From contig NC_063446.1 of the NCBI RefSeq assembly GCF_020379485.1, positions 19,990,610 through 20,054,609 on the forward strand: a DNA stretch of 64,000 nucleotides, given 5' to 3'. Every line of letters starts with the position of its first letter. Within the stretch, counting starts at the first letter, position 1. This document shows positions 23,001-35,595 of the stretch, in pieces. Source of the DNA: Brassica napus. Lineage: Eukaryota; Streptophyta; Magnoliopsida; Brassicales; Brassicaceae. The notes beneath the pieces were generated by a model that had not been told where the DNA came from, made no database searches, and was given only the letters and a program-made list of their open reading frames with translations. Position numbers and translations under genes: made by a program.

Positions 23001-24309
23001 TTGAAAAAATGGCGAGTCTCCTCATCATTTGTCTTCATTAATCCGCACTGCATGTCACAAACATCAGTTTTGTTAAAACAACAGAAAGGATTTTGCTTCA
23101 TCTAATACAGACATCGAGTGAGCTTCGACTAGTTTGGTAAACTGAAGAACACGTTATTGTTATATAACCCTTTATCTCTATCCAAATGTCAATGTAATAT
23201 TAGTTTATAAGAAACAGGAAATTGATTGTCAACTACAGGAACGAGAAACCACCACATAACTACACATGGACAAAAGTAATGTATTAAAAACTATACGGAC
23301 TATAAGGATCACATTCATGAACTAATAAGTGTTATGTTGTTAATACCATTAACATAATTCTGATAGCTATAAATGCGTGTTGGATTTGGAATTCAGTAAT
23401 TCCCGAGGATGTTTTGACATGTTCTCATATGAAGAAAAGATTGAATGCTGAGAGAAACAGAAAACAGAGTTAGGCACTTACTGTTCTGTGCCCCAGAAAG
23501 TTCCATGAAGTTCGATCATCCCACACCAATAGCAACACTCTAACACCTTGAGATTTTTCTTTAAGCAAATCCCCTAATGTACTATTGGTCGGATCATTAT
23601 TGCGACGAACCAGCCTAACCGGATGGTAAACTGACCATCCTGTGATATAAATCAAGTTCTTTGCCTGTCTAATCGCATCAGCCATATCCTCCCAGCACTT
23701 TCCATGTATATACTGCATTCCACCATCGAGATCCACTCTCGGAAGTGTCCCGTCTTCAACATGAACATCTTGATACAAAGTAACTCTACCGCCTTTCCTC
23801 AAGGGGAAGTATGTACCGGGAACTCCTTCACACTCATTACCATAACCAACACCCGTTTGGTAAAGTCTCATCCTTTCCACTGGAGTGTATTGAATAGTCA
23901 AACTCAACACAGCACCCTCTTCACATGGCTTCCCAAGTATTGGAAACAACCCTTCGATCCTATTCTCTGAACACAACTCCTCGGTTGGGATTCTAACATC
24001 TCCTATGGACCTTGATCCAAAGCGGTCATTGTCTTTCACCACAAACTTAACCACCGTAGCATGGTGAGCCACCGGTACATAGAAATGCTGCATCCACACA
24101 GGATTCTCATCGTTGTCGATCACAAAAGTTGTGCCAATCTTTGCATCTGCGATAGAGACAGTCACGTAAGGATCACTTGTAGTGTTCTTCTTGTACCTCC
24201 GGAAACGATCCATGTTAGGAAGATTTTTAGCTTCCTTCACCCAAATGTCTAAGTTACCATGTAACAACACTACCCTCAAAGAAGCGTTACTTGACCCTTC
24301 CATTGACAT
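20053..24309 (-). CDS. Phospholipase D gamma, copy A
   Basis: Ten exons with GT-AG borders and matching phases: 24309-23482, 23047-22928, 22844-22650, 22566-22315, 21661-21593, 21504-21357, 21277-21129, 21043-20852, 20708-20511, 20346-20053. They give 814 aa without a stop. An N-terminal C2 domain (about 8-150, with acidic Ca2+-loop residues in SDPYVTV and [12 protein letters not shown]) is followed by two HxKxxxxD catalytic motifs (H325/K327/D332 and H665/K667/D672). IYIENQYF and the [13 protein letters not shown] segment are present. PLD cleaves phospholipid head groups to give phosphatidic acid; gamma forms need Ca2+ and PIP2. Compared with Arabidopsis PLD gamma the Gly-rich N terminus and a loop in the C2 domain are missing. 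Intron 4 carries an AT-rich insertion. The C terminus ends KENLTI, close to the family form, so this is the best candidate for a functional enzyme. A W-box-like TTGACC lies upstream (24493-24498). Confidence 0.92.
21664..22230. repeat. AT-rich insertion in intron 4 of PLD copy A
   Basis: In copy B the same intron is only 90 bases long and its ends match both sides of this segment. The inserted DNA is very AT-rich. Near its start AACCCTAAATATATAGYAAAAAYACTATAAA occurs twice (about 21660-21690 and 21735-21766), which could mark a duplication at the insertion. No clear terminal repeats or coding sequence are visible. Confidence 0.6.
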
Positions 24310-25006
24310 TGGTCTCGGTATAAACCGAATGATGCACCAAAAATTCGGAGGAAAAAAATAAATAAGAAAAGGATCAAAACTCGAGTCAAACCCACAAAAC
24401 AAAGAAAAAGTTCACTGAGACCTTTGAGATACAGATTCAGAATAAATCTATGAGGTATAAGTAGACCAATCAAAACAGTGAGCAGTACGTTGTTGACCTT
24501 TCAAACTTTAGCCAATGAAAGACTTCAACAGTGGTCCAGACTCAGTAAAACATTACTTAAATCGTATGAACGATACAGTGAATTCAAATTATCAGAAGGA
24601 AAAACGATCGAGAGGAGGTCAAGAAAATAATAATAACAAACGTAACTTGGAAGTTCTAAGCAAGTTTCTCTTAATAAAAATATCAAAACAAATTAAAAAG
24701 TGAGAAGGAATAGGAAAGATATAGCACTGAAGAAGAGGTCTCCCGCACGAGAGATTCAGTCTCTTCTATGAGAAACTGTTTTATAAGATGTCATCTGATA
24801 GTTGGCTTTATATTATATAGGGGTAAACTATCATCAGAATATTATTTTATTAATTATAACAGGAATAGTATAACGTTTGGAGCTTAAACACTAATTCTAA
24901 TTGTCCACTTGTAGTAAAAGTTGTATATATTGAACAACACCTCTCTTAGCTTTAAGATTTCTTATATAAGTAATCATTGGATAACATTAATCTAATCTTA
25001 TACAGG
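24310..25006. promoter_or_regulatory. Upstream region of PLD copy A
   Basis: This DNA is nearly identical to the upstream region of copy B (34527-35208). It holds a W-box-like TTGACC at 24493-24498, conserved at 34709-34714 in copy B; copy C has TTGACT at 56491-56496. Such boxes bind WRKY factors, so stress or wound control is possible. No other gene is seen. Confidence 0.45.
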
Positions 25007-25870
25007 CTCATCACTAATACCGTAGGAGCTGAGATATCTTCTGTTATTGACGTTGGAGAGAAGATCCGTATTGAAAATATGTAAAATACTTGAGTAATAT
25101 ATAATGAACTTGAATCAGTGTATTTATTACCAATTGGTTTTAGGTTAGAAGTTCATTTAACTTTTATGAGAGTCCATGACTTAGCCCAACATATGATTTC
25201 CAACAAAAACAGTTTCATGCCTATGTAGTGGTCTATATTGATGTGGTATTCTGATGAGGCTTATTAAATGTCGCACATCGCTTAGGCAAACAGTCTCATC
25301 ACTAATACCGTAGGAGCTGAGATATCTTCTGTTATTGACGTTGGAGAGAAGATCCGTATTGAAAATATGTAAAATACTTGAGTAATATATAATGGACTTG
25401 AACCAATGTATTTATTACCAATTGGTTTTAGGTTAGAAGTCCATTTAACTTTTATGAGAGTCCATGACTTAGCCCAACATATGATTTCCAACAAAAACAG
25501 TTTCATGCCTATGTAGTGGTCTATATTGATGTGGTATTCTGATGATGCTTATTAAATGTCGCATATCGCTTAGGTAAACAGTCTCATCACTAATACCGTA
25601 GGAGCTGAGATATCTTCTGTTATTGACATTGGAGAGAAGATCCGTATTGAAAATATGTAAAATACTTGAGTAATATATAATGGACTTGAACCAGTGTATT
25701 TACTACCAATTGGTTTTAGGTTAGAAGTCCATTTAACTTTTATCAGAGTCCATGACTTAGCCCAACATATGATTTCCAACAAAAACAGTTTCATGCCTAT
25801 GTAGTGGTCTATATTGATGTGGTATTCTGATGAGGCTTATTAAATGTCGCACATCGCTTAGGCAAACAGT
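25007..25870. repeat. 288-bp tandem repeat, three units
   Basis: Units start at 25007, 25295 and 25583 with CTCATCACTAATACCG and end CAAACAGT; 3 x 288 = 864 bases exactly. They differ by a handful of substitutions. The orthologous place in the second intergenic copy has one unit (about 35211-35497). Confidence 0.92.
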
Positions 25871-25975
25871 CTTTGGGCAATATATACGTGTATGAACAAT
25901 CATCAACTCATGAACTAGCTTTTGGGTATGAGTTAGGCTCATCACTAATATGGTATTAGAGCCAGATTATGTAAT
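25871..25975. mobile_element. Remnant of a Ty1/copia-like LTR end and primer-binding site
   Basis: After the tandem repeat comes GAGTTAGGCTCATCACTAATATGGTATTAGAGCC. TGGTATTAGAGCC differs by one base from TGGTATCAGAGCC, the initiator-methionine tRNA primer-binding site that follows plant copia LTRs. The 288-bp units would then be part of the LTR. No gag-pol follows. The same structure recurs at 35498-35595. Confidence 0.5.
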
Positions 25976-28900
25976 GGCCATAGGATTATGGTTCAAACGA
26001 AAGACCAGTCGTATATGGAATTGGTTACAGTTACATAAATGAGTATATATCACTCTTATTAAAAATGAAATATTTTCTTAGACCCAACCTTTTTTGTAGC
26101 ATTTTAAATTAAATATACCCTTTCATTATAAAGTAATTGTGGAAATAATATTACACTATTATCTATGTTTCCAAACAACATAATAATTAATCTTGTGTCC
26201 AAACAATATAAAACATTTTAACTCACTTTCAAATAATTAATGAAAAATCAAAATAAATATAACTTTTTTGCAGGTTTAAATAATATAAAATAATTTCAAT
26301 CAATATCAAACAAATTAAATTGACTGATTATTGTATTTATATTTTCATAAATAAAACTTACCATCATTTAAATTTAAATAAACTTGCATATTAAATTAAA
26401 TATTGTACATAAATAAATTGCAATAAATTTACATCAAATAAATTTTATAGATAAAAATTTATCAAAATATATCATAGAATTAATAAAATAAGTTACGGAG
26501 ATTTCAAAACGAAAAACAAAAAAATGAATTAAATAATATATTATATGATTTTATGTTTAATAACCAAAAAATTCAAATACACTAAAATAAAAATGTTAAA
26601 ACATTCGTTAAAAAAATATTCTCGCACTTTAAAAGTCTATAAAAACAGTTTATATAATTGTTACAACAAATAATTTGCTCGGACCCGACATAAACAAAAA
26701 CAAAAAGATTATACAAATTTATTTGTTGTTCCTGGTGAAAAGCTGTAAGATGATGAGCTTCAATTTAGAAATGGATAATTAACAAAATCCATTGGGGCAA
26801 ATCTCTACTTATATCCATATCTTTTTTGTTGGCTCAATTCTTTTCAAACAAATCTGAATGATTTCATTAAAAATATATATACAAAAATAAAGCTATATAA
26901 TATTATATAGCAGCTGAATAAAATTTACATACATTTTTATCAATTAAAAATATTAACTTTATGTTATAATGGAAATATATAGAGCATAAGAGAATTTATT
27001 TAAATTGTAGTTAATATGATATACTTATACACAAAAATAAATATTATACAACTACTGTCTTCACACTAAACAACATTCAATTAATTTATAAGTTTTCTCA
27101 TCTAAAATAAAATCTGCATTGTCGCACGGATCATGATATAGTTTTTCAAATAAAAACAAAAATGTGCATTTAAACTTGCATTGTTTACCAAAACATGGAA
27201 AATAAAATTATTTAATTTTGACAAAAAATGTGTATTATTTTAGTGAAAATATGATTTGATGGTTTTGACTGAAAATTTAATTGTGATAAAATATAATTAT
27301 GTTATTTTATAATATAATAAGATTTTGTGGTTTTATCTGGAATATATATATTTTTACGATTTTGGCACAAAATATAATTTTATCTTGACGAGAAAATGTG
27401 ATTTTGGGATTGTGAAATAAATTTTATAGATTTGGAAAAAAATGTAATTTTAAGATTTGTGTGATATGAAGTCTAATATGATTAACATATATATGACAAT
27501 TAATGATTACGAATAATATATATTTGATAACAATTTTTGTATCATCTCTCTATTTTGTTTAATTTTATATTATTAAAAGAAATTAACAAATCACATTAAA
27601 AATATAATAAAAATTAGATTTTTTCTTATATGTTATATTTAAAAATATTTAAAATAACTATAAATTACTAAAAATGGTAAAAGTCCCACATTAAAAATTT
27701 TGTGAACAATGGTTTAATTTTTATTTTTCACGCAAGATATAAATGATCATAAATCATATGAATGTGAAGTCTTATTAATTAGATATTCATATTATATATG
27801 TATATATATACTAATATCATTTAAACAAAATTATATACAAAATAAAATATATAAATATGTTAACTTCAAAATTTGCATTGAAAAATTATTGAGATTTTAA
27901 TATTTTAATTTTAAAATGTGTATTGATAAGTCTCACATTAAAAGTTTTCTGATTACCGATTTTAAATTTTGTTACACCAAATATACAAACGTTAATAAAA
28001 TCATATGAGTAGGAAGTGTTATAAGTAAATGTTTATAGTAAAATATACTATATATATATATATATATATATCTATTTTAATATCATTGAAGTTTAACTAT
28101 ATACTATATATATATATAGTAAAATGATTGTTTTGATTTACTTACGAAAAACATGATTGTAAATAAACAAAAGGTATTGGTTTTGATTTATGTGTTTACT
28201 TTAATATATATAGTTTATGTATACAAATTATTATTTTTTAAAAGTGGTTTCTAATATATTATTTAATCTTGACAATCCTAGAAATACACTTTTTCAAATC
28301 AAATTGATTTTTAATATCGGAAACACTATATATATATATATATATTCTTTTTATACAAAATCACAAGTCACTTAGTCAATCAAATTAGTACACATGGCAT
28401 AACTTTACAAAAAATATTCTAATTCATTCAAAAAATAATTTTCACCCTATTTTTCTGCAACATCAACTATCTAAATTCATTTTTTCTCTCAAAAACATTC
28501 ATCCCCCGTTTCAGTTGACCACGATATCAAATTGTCTTCTTCTCCTATAAATATTTTCAATAGACTAAATTATTCCTCAAACTCCACCATTGCTCTTCTG
28601 TTTTTTTTTATCTTCTCACAGTTTCAATCATCGTTTCTTATCTCCATATCAAATATTGTACTTATAAAATAGTTTTTCTTATCAAAGTACTTATAAACTA
28701 GTTATACTCCTGTTTCAGAGCTTTATAAAAGTTTGGAAAACAAAAATTTATCATCAACAAAGGTAGCAAAGTATTGCACTATGTGTTTTCATATGTTTGA
28801 TATATCAATGTACCATAATACGAGATTCGTTTTTCAACTCTATTGCATCTTCTTGAGTCTTGACTGCCACGAATAATAGGTACTGGAGACAATCAATTTT

Positions 28901-30470
28901 TTCAATAATTTGATATATTCAGTAAGGTAAAATTTTGATATTTTTGTCCTCGAAATATATTTAACTTCAAAGAATGGTTAAAAACCCGAAATTTGGAAGG
29001 GAAAAAAATACCATGCTTCTCATTTTGTATCTCCATGTGTTATGTATTTTCATGGGATGATGTTTCTATGTTACATGCTGATTTTTTACTGTTCTCATTG
29101 GATATGTATTATTATTTTTTTTTTGTAGATATAGATGCTGAATGAATTAAACAAAAAGATGCTGAATGAATTATTATATGTAAAGCATAGTTTGCAAATT
29201 ACGAATTAGAAAAAATATTGAAAGAACAAGACACAAAAGTAAACAAGAAAACTTTTATGTATATGCATCTCCTTCTAAAGTTAACTATACATGCCATTTT
29301 AGTTCTATATATGAAACTGAAGTTTGTTTTATTTAAACGTAAGAATATTCCCATGCGAAGCATGGGATTAATACTAGTATATATTATTTCATTCAAATTA
29401 AATATTTTAGTCTTGATTTTTATTCTTAAAAGGCTTTTAATGAAATATCATGACAAGATTCCAATCACCTCCTTTTGAGTTTGTTCGAATAATGAGAGAT
29501 TTGATCATTCGTCTAGTATTTGTTTCTATTACAGCTCATGTTAATTATTTTTAAGATTTTATATGCACAAAATAAAATTAAGTTTTGCGGCTGGCACAAA
29601 TCACAAAAACCAAATAGGCAATATCGATAGTAAATGACGGAAGGGGATTAGGTTTTCGGCTCTCGATTTGTTTATTATTGACTCTGCATAAGTGATTTCA
29701 TTTTCTACATCTATAAAATTGTTCTTTGGTTCTCGTTTCTGTTTCATTGATATGAGTTTTGTCTTTTAAACTTATTCTGTGAATTTTGTGAATTACATAA
29801 GTGTCAATTTAAAAAGATGGACATTTGTAAAAATTAGTTTCATTCCAGATATCTAAGAATCAAAATTTTGAAGAAAATCATCAGCAAATCTATTCACAAG
29901 TTAGTGTTCAAATCTAATATATTAAACTGTTATAGAATATAAGTGAAGACTCGAAATATAAATTTCTGTCAAGTATATATTCACTAGTTCGGTCTAATAA
30001 TCATCTAATTCTAGAACAACAAAACAAATTACTTATTTTATTAACCTACGTTTTTGAGTTTTAGTTAATTAATAGTATACCGATAAAAATAATATATATA
30101 ATAATTTATCATTCTAGTATATGTAAACTACGTATAAAGTAAGAACTATTTGATTTAATAAATGATAAACCAGTAAACTTGTAATAAATAGTTCAAATAT
30201 CTTATTATTACCATATAATAGCTAGATAGTGTTGCAAAATGTTAAAACCATTTATTAAACAAACATTAGTATAAGAACTGACCCCGCGCATGCGCGCATG
30301 TTATCATCTAGTTATTAAATATTTTAAAAAATATGAAAACAATTTATTCTAATGGATTTTGAATTGATAATATATCTATTTATAAGTTTTTGTAAAATTA
30401 TTAGGCATGCATGAAAGGACAAAACACCTATTAACATTGCAATGAATACAATTTACAGCTCACAGATTTA
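25976..30470. other. AT-rich intergenic DNA with old Helitron remains
   Basis: No genes are seen. Two Helitron-like 3' ends are visible: CCCATGCGAAGCATGGG hairpin followed by ATTAATACTAG (29350-29377), and a GCGCATGCGCGC hairpin followed by ATGTTATCATCTAG (about 30287-30311). Each is followed by T. Repeated internal blocks with AAGTCYCACATTAAAA (near 27690 and 27930) belong to the same family as the Helitron at 37890. The whole region is duplicated at 35596-42000. Confidence 0.5.
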
Positions 30471-30562
30471 AAAATAACAATTCGACTCTTTAAGTACATT
30501 TTTATTCAGATCACACTCAAGAGGTTTCTTGAAAAGGGAGAAATATAGAACAGATGTTGGCA

Positions 30563-33500
30563 CTACAAGGTAACTTCCAGATGACGAGGTTTCGTTCCAG
30601 CCCATAAAACATGCCCTATGATCTTGCCACCGACATCGGGGAATGTCTTGCATCCTGGAAGAGAACTTACTTTGCCTGTTCTATCGACTTGAACTGGATA
30701 CTTTAGAAGATGACTTGTCATCACTGTGACTTCCTCTGCTGCATACTGTCTCCAGTTGAGCTCACTCAAATGCCTAACTCGTCTCACGCATTCCATGTTC
30801 TCTGGCTCCTCGAAACCCTGCTCCAGAAACCCTAGATGCTCTGCCAACAGCGACATTCTGTATCCATAGATCTGCATGAGACGGGGGAATATGCAAACAA
30901 ACCATGTTTTATAAGAGATATTATAGAGATCATGTAATAAATTATGTAGACCAATAATTACACGAAGCCAAAGAAGCATGCAAACTCTAATTGAAACGTC
31001 TTTGAAAGATTTTTTACCTGACCACGAGGACGAGAGGCTTTCTTAGCCCATGAATGGTGTAGTTGATACCCTCCCATGGCGATTTCAGTGTCTCTAGTTC
31101 CTTCCAATGATCTTTTGTTGATATTAGCAGAACCAATTAAGACAAACTCATCGTCCACTACCATACCTTTGGAATGCACATATATCATGAATCTTCGACT
31201 CTTCAAAGCTTGCACCTGGATTATTTCGTTGTTTTTGTGAGAAAAATGTCATTAATTAAAACAAAGATTTCAACAAGAGTCATCAACAATTTTTGCACCA
31301 AATTTTAGCAGAAAAAAACAAGAGTCATCAAAACATACACATAATATATATATACCTGTGCGGCATTTGGCTTTTCAATTTTCTTAGGTTGATTCCGAGA
31401 ACTATATTTGCTAACCGTTTCATCAGAAGCCTCTCGGGTTCCAAGACAGAAGAAGTTCAAATAGTCTTGTGGCTCATACTGACCATCAAGTCCAGCTTCC
31501 ACAAGTGCCTTGTATATAGTTTGATACATCATTTGCATGGTTTTATACTACAGAGATGATGAAAAGATTTCAGTATAAAGGATGCCAGATTGTTGTTCAA
31601 GTCAGTTTATATCTAGCAAACTATGGAAAAAGTATTTACCTGCCAGTATAGAATGCTCTGCATAAACATACTTGTTGGATCACCTTCTGGCCACATTGGA
31701 ATGACAATATAAGCAGCAAACTTCTCCCTAGCTCTAATCTTACTAGCAATCTTAAGTGCGATTTCCATAGGGATTAGATTATTAGCACCTGCATTTCAAG
31801 AAACTCCTTGTTATATTATATTTAATTTCCTTCAAAAGCTTACAGTTTTCTTACCAACGTCGTTATGTGAATCCCAGTTGAATGATGATCCCAAAAAATA
31901 TTGGTTCTCGATGTAGATGAAATGCTGAGCAGATCTTATGGCCTTAACATAAGCCGTGTGTATGCTCATGTCTACGAGTATATTCTTCCCACATTGAAGA
32001 TTCTGTGCACATATTTATAATTAGTATATTTAGAGTAGCAACATTGTTGGTTATAGAAGATATGACAAGGTTAAAATATATTCAGAGTTGTGCTTAATTA
32101 CTTCTCCACTAGCTTCCTTTGAGTTCTTTGGAAACTCTTTGACGGAGGTTGAATCAAGGGAACGAAAAACCTAAAGATAATTAGTTCATGGAAAAGAAAT
32201 GAGATTGATCATTTTGTCACCACCACATATGACTATAGTCCCATCATATTTCTGAATTACCTGGACATGCCAAGACTCTGGATCATTATCACTAACAGAA
32301 GAGGCTTCTGATAGTCCCATGATATTTGGAATTCTGTCAATCTCAAGCAAAGCATCCTCAGAAGACGATCTGTGTATCGAAATCCTGTGCCTTTTCTCTG
32401 AAGCCTTTAGCCAACGTTGTCTAAAATTAGCAAGCACGTCATACGCTGCGGGACCATCAATCTTGCTGTGCAGATCATGCCACGGTTGTCTTGGTCCATC
32501 ATCCACAGAAGTCTAATCCGTCAATGAATATGAATTAAATATTATGAACACGAATCAAGAACAATAATATTTAAACTCCATAAACGGAAACCAAACATGA
32601 TATATTCTTTGAATGGTTACCGCAAAGTTTGGGTTATGGAAGTCATCTTTATGGAGCGTCTTCAATGTCCTAAAGAGAGGATGGTTAGGAGTATCAAAAC
32701 GTCCTTTGCACATGTCTAGCCCTCCAACAAACGCTATGATCTTTCTTCGGCCCTGAGCTGCCTCAGCATCTACAATCAAAGTTTTTTGATGATGTGTGTA
32801 GATAGTTCCAACTTCCTGATCATCACAATGACATTCAGATGATTAAACTATACATACAAGAGTTTAAGCAGTGACGTAGTAATTATTAAGCATCTTACAG
32901 TTTTTTTAACGAAGCTGTGGTGACCTTTCCCACCAGATCTAGGACAAATAATAACTTGCACGGACGAATTCTTGAAAAAATGGCGAATCTCCTCATCGCT
33001 TGTCTTCATCAATCCGCACTGCATACCACAAACATCAGTTTCGTTAAAACAGCACAAGTTTTGTGTAACAGACATAAGTGAGACTGGCAGGGTTGGCCCT
33101 GTAATGTAATTTTGGAGGTTCGAAACAAAATTAAAAATAAGGGACAATATAATACACAAGAAATAACAAAAACAAACTCATAGAAATACTTTTAAACAAA
33201 AAGTGCTAAACAGTTGATAAAATACAAGTTTTCTCACAAAAACAATCTGATAGTTCCATAGTCCACATCTATTGAATTAGGTTTTTAGTTTTAGGGACTT
33301 TTTCAATTTACTAGGTCATTAAATTGGTGTATGTTGTCTAGCCCATTAATTTACTTTAAGTTAATAAAACGACAAAACCAATGTGGGATTTATATGTTCA
33401 ATAAAAAATATTTAAAATATATAATTTATTTGGATTTTTGCTTCATGAGGATCTATAAAAATGGGAGCATGTAGCAAATGTTTCATCAAGCATGGTCCGA

Positions 33501-34526
33501 GGCCGACCCTGAAGATTGGACTAGTTTGGTTACTTGTAGAACAAGCTATTATTACATAACCTTTTTGATATATCCAGAAGTCAATCTATTTATTTTTTTC
33601 AGCTTCAATCTATTATTATTATAGTTTATAAGAGATACTATTAATAAAAGAGAGAAAGTTAAAAGAAACATAATACATAGTTAGGCACTTACTGTTCTGT
33701 GCCCCATAAAGTTACTTGAAGTTCGATCATCCCACACCAATAGCAACACTCTAACACCTTCTTGAGATCTTTCTTTAAGCAAATCCCCTAATACACCATC
33801 AGTCGGATCATTATTGCGACGAACCAGCCTAACCGGATGGTAAACTGACCATCCTGTGATATAAATCAAGTTCTTTGCCTGTCTAATCGCATCAGCCATA
33901 TCCTCCCAGCACTTTCCATGTATATACTGCATTCCACCATCGAGATCCACTCTCGGAAGTGTCCCGTCTTCAACATGAGCATCTTGATACAAAGTAACTC
34001 TACCGCCTTTCCTCAAAGGGAAGTACGTACCGGGAACTCCTTCGCACTCATTACCAACACCCATTTGGTAAATTTTCATCATTTCCACTGGAGTGTATTG
34101 AATAGCCAAACTCAACACAGCACCCTTTTTACATGGCTTCCCACTAGTGTTCAGTATCGGAAACAACCCTTCGATCCTATTCCCTGAACACAACTCCTCG
34201 GTTGGGATTCTAACATCTCCTATGGACCTTGATCCAAAACGGTCACTGTCTTTCAACACAAACTTAACCACCGTAGCATGGTGAGCCACCGGTACATAGA
34301 AATGCTGCATCCACACAGGATTCTCATCATTGTCGATCACAAAAGTTGTGCCAATCTTTGCATCTGCGATAGAGACAGTCACGTAAGGATCACTTGTACT
34401 GTTCTTCTTGTACCTCCGGAAACGATCCATGTTAGGAAGATTTTTAGCTTCCTTCACCCAAATGTCTAAGTTACCATGTAACAACACTACCCTCAAAGAA
34501 GCGTTACTTGACCCTTCCATTGACAT
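30563..34526 (-). CDS. Phospholipase D gamma, copy B (chimeric)
   Basis: Ten exons: 34526-33693, 33018-32899, 32815-32621, 32512-32261, 32170-32102, 32002-31855, 31788-31640, 31547-31356, 31215-31018, 30871-30563. They give 821 aa with no stop. The C2 domain and both HxKxxxxD motifs (H327/K329/D334 and H667/K669/D674) are intact. Exon 1 is almost identical to copy A, exons 7-10 almost identical to copy C, and exons 2-6 are intermediate. The last residues read [21 protein letters not shown] instead of the usual ending; the final DNA (AAACCTCGTCATCTGG) corresponds to the family AACCTCACCATCTGA read in another frame, so the C-terminal tail is frameshifted. The PLD C terminus is known to matter for activity, so function is uncertain. 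Intron 1 holds a hAT-type insertion. Confidence 0.88.
33088..33511. mobile_element. hAT-type MITE in intron 1 of PLD copy B
   Basis: The ends are CAGGGTTGGCCCTG and CGAGGCCGACCCTG, forming inverted repeats CAGGGTYGGCC. The flanking 8-mers GAGACTGG (33080-33087) and AAGATTGG (33512-33519) agree at six of eight places, as expected for an old 8-bp duplication. The 424-base insert contains no gene and is absent from intron 1 of copies A and C. Confidence 0.78.
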
Positions 34527-35210
34527 TGGTCTCGGTATAAACCGAATGATGCACCAAAAATTCGGGGGAAAAAATAAATAAGAAAAGGTTCAAATCTCGA
34601 GTCAAACCCACAAAACAAAGAAAAAGTTCACTGAGACCTTTGAGATACAGATCCAGAATAAATCTATGAGGTATAAGTAGACGAATCAAAGCAGTGAGCA
34701 GTACGTTGTTGACCTTTCAAACTATAGCCAATGAAAGACTTCAACAGTGGTCCAGACTCAGTAAAACATTACTTAAATCGTATGAACGATACAGTGAATT
34801 CAAATTATCAGAAGAAAAAAACGATCGAGAGGAGGTCAAGAAAATAATAATAACAAACGTAACTTGGAAAGTTCTAAGCAAGTTTCTCTTAACGAATGAA
34901 AAGGTAAGAAGGGATAGGAAAGATATAGCACTGAAGAAGAGGTCTCCCGCACGAGAGATTCGATCTCTTCTATGAGAAACTGTTTTATAAGATGTCATCT
35001 GATAGTTGGCTTTATATTATATAGGGGTAAACTATCATCAGAATATTATTTTATTAATTATAACAGGAATAGTATAACGTTTGGAGCTTAAACACTAATT
35101 CTAATTGTCCACTTGTAGTAAAAGTTGTATAAATTGAATAACACCTCTCTTAGCTTTAAGATTTCTTATATAAGTAATCATTGGATAACATTAATCTAAT
35201 CTTATATAGG
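34527..35210. promoter_or_regulatory. Upstream region of PLD copy B
   Basis: Nearly identical to the upstream region of copy A, including the TTGACC box at 34709-34714. No other gene is seen. Confidence 0.4.
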
Positions 35211-35595
35211 CTCATCACTAATACCGTAGGAGCTGAGATATCTTCTGGTATTGACGTTGGAGAAAAGATCCATATTGAAAATACGTAAAAGACTTGAGTA
35301 ATATATAATGGAATTGAACCAGTGTATTTACTACCAATTGGTTTTATGTGGGAAGTTCATCTAACTTTTATCAAAGTCCATGACTTTGCCTAACATGTGA
35401 TTTCCCACAAAAACAGTTTCATGCCTATGTAGTGGTCTATATTGTTGTGGTATTCTGATGAGGCTTATTAAATGTCGCACATCTCTTAGGCAAACAGTCT
35501 TTGGGCAATATATAAGTATATGAGCAATCATCCACTCTTGAGCTAGCTTTTGGATACGAGTTAGGCTCATCACTAGTATGGTATTAGAGCCGGAT
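35211..35595. mobile_element. Single 288-bp unit plus copia-like LTR end and PBS
   Basis: One unit (about 35211-35497) corresponds to the three units at 25007-25870. It is followed by the same tail and TGGTATTAGAGCC (near 35580-35592), a near-match to the methionine tRNA primer-binding site. The unit is more diverged from the three-unit array than those units are from each other. Confidence 0.55.

Larger units (their letters stand above)
23475..31805. repeat. First copy of the large tandem duplication
   Basis: This segment (exon 1 of PLD copy A, its upstream DNA, intergenic DNA and the last four exons of copy B) is repeated in the same order at about 33686-43345. The match is close in exon 1, in intergenic blocks and in exons 7-10, and stops inside intron 1 and intron 6 respectively. 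Confidence 0.8.

Noticed and set aside
23704..24252. Plus-strand frames opposite PLD exon 1, repeated at 33918-34469 and 56030-56260
   Set aside because: They recur only because they lie opposite conserved PLD coding sequence.
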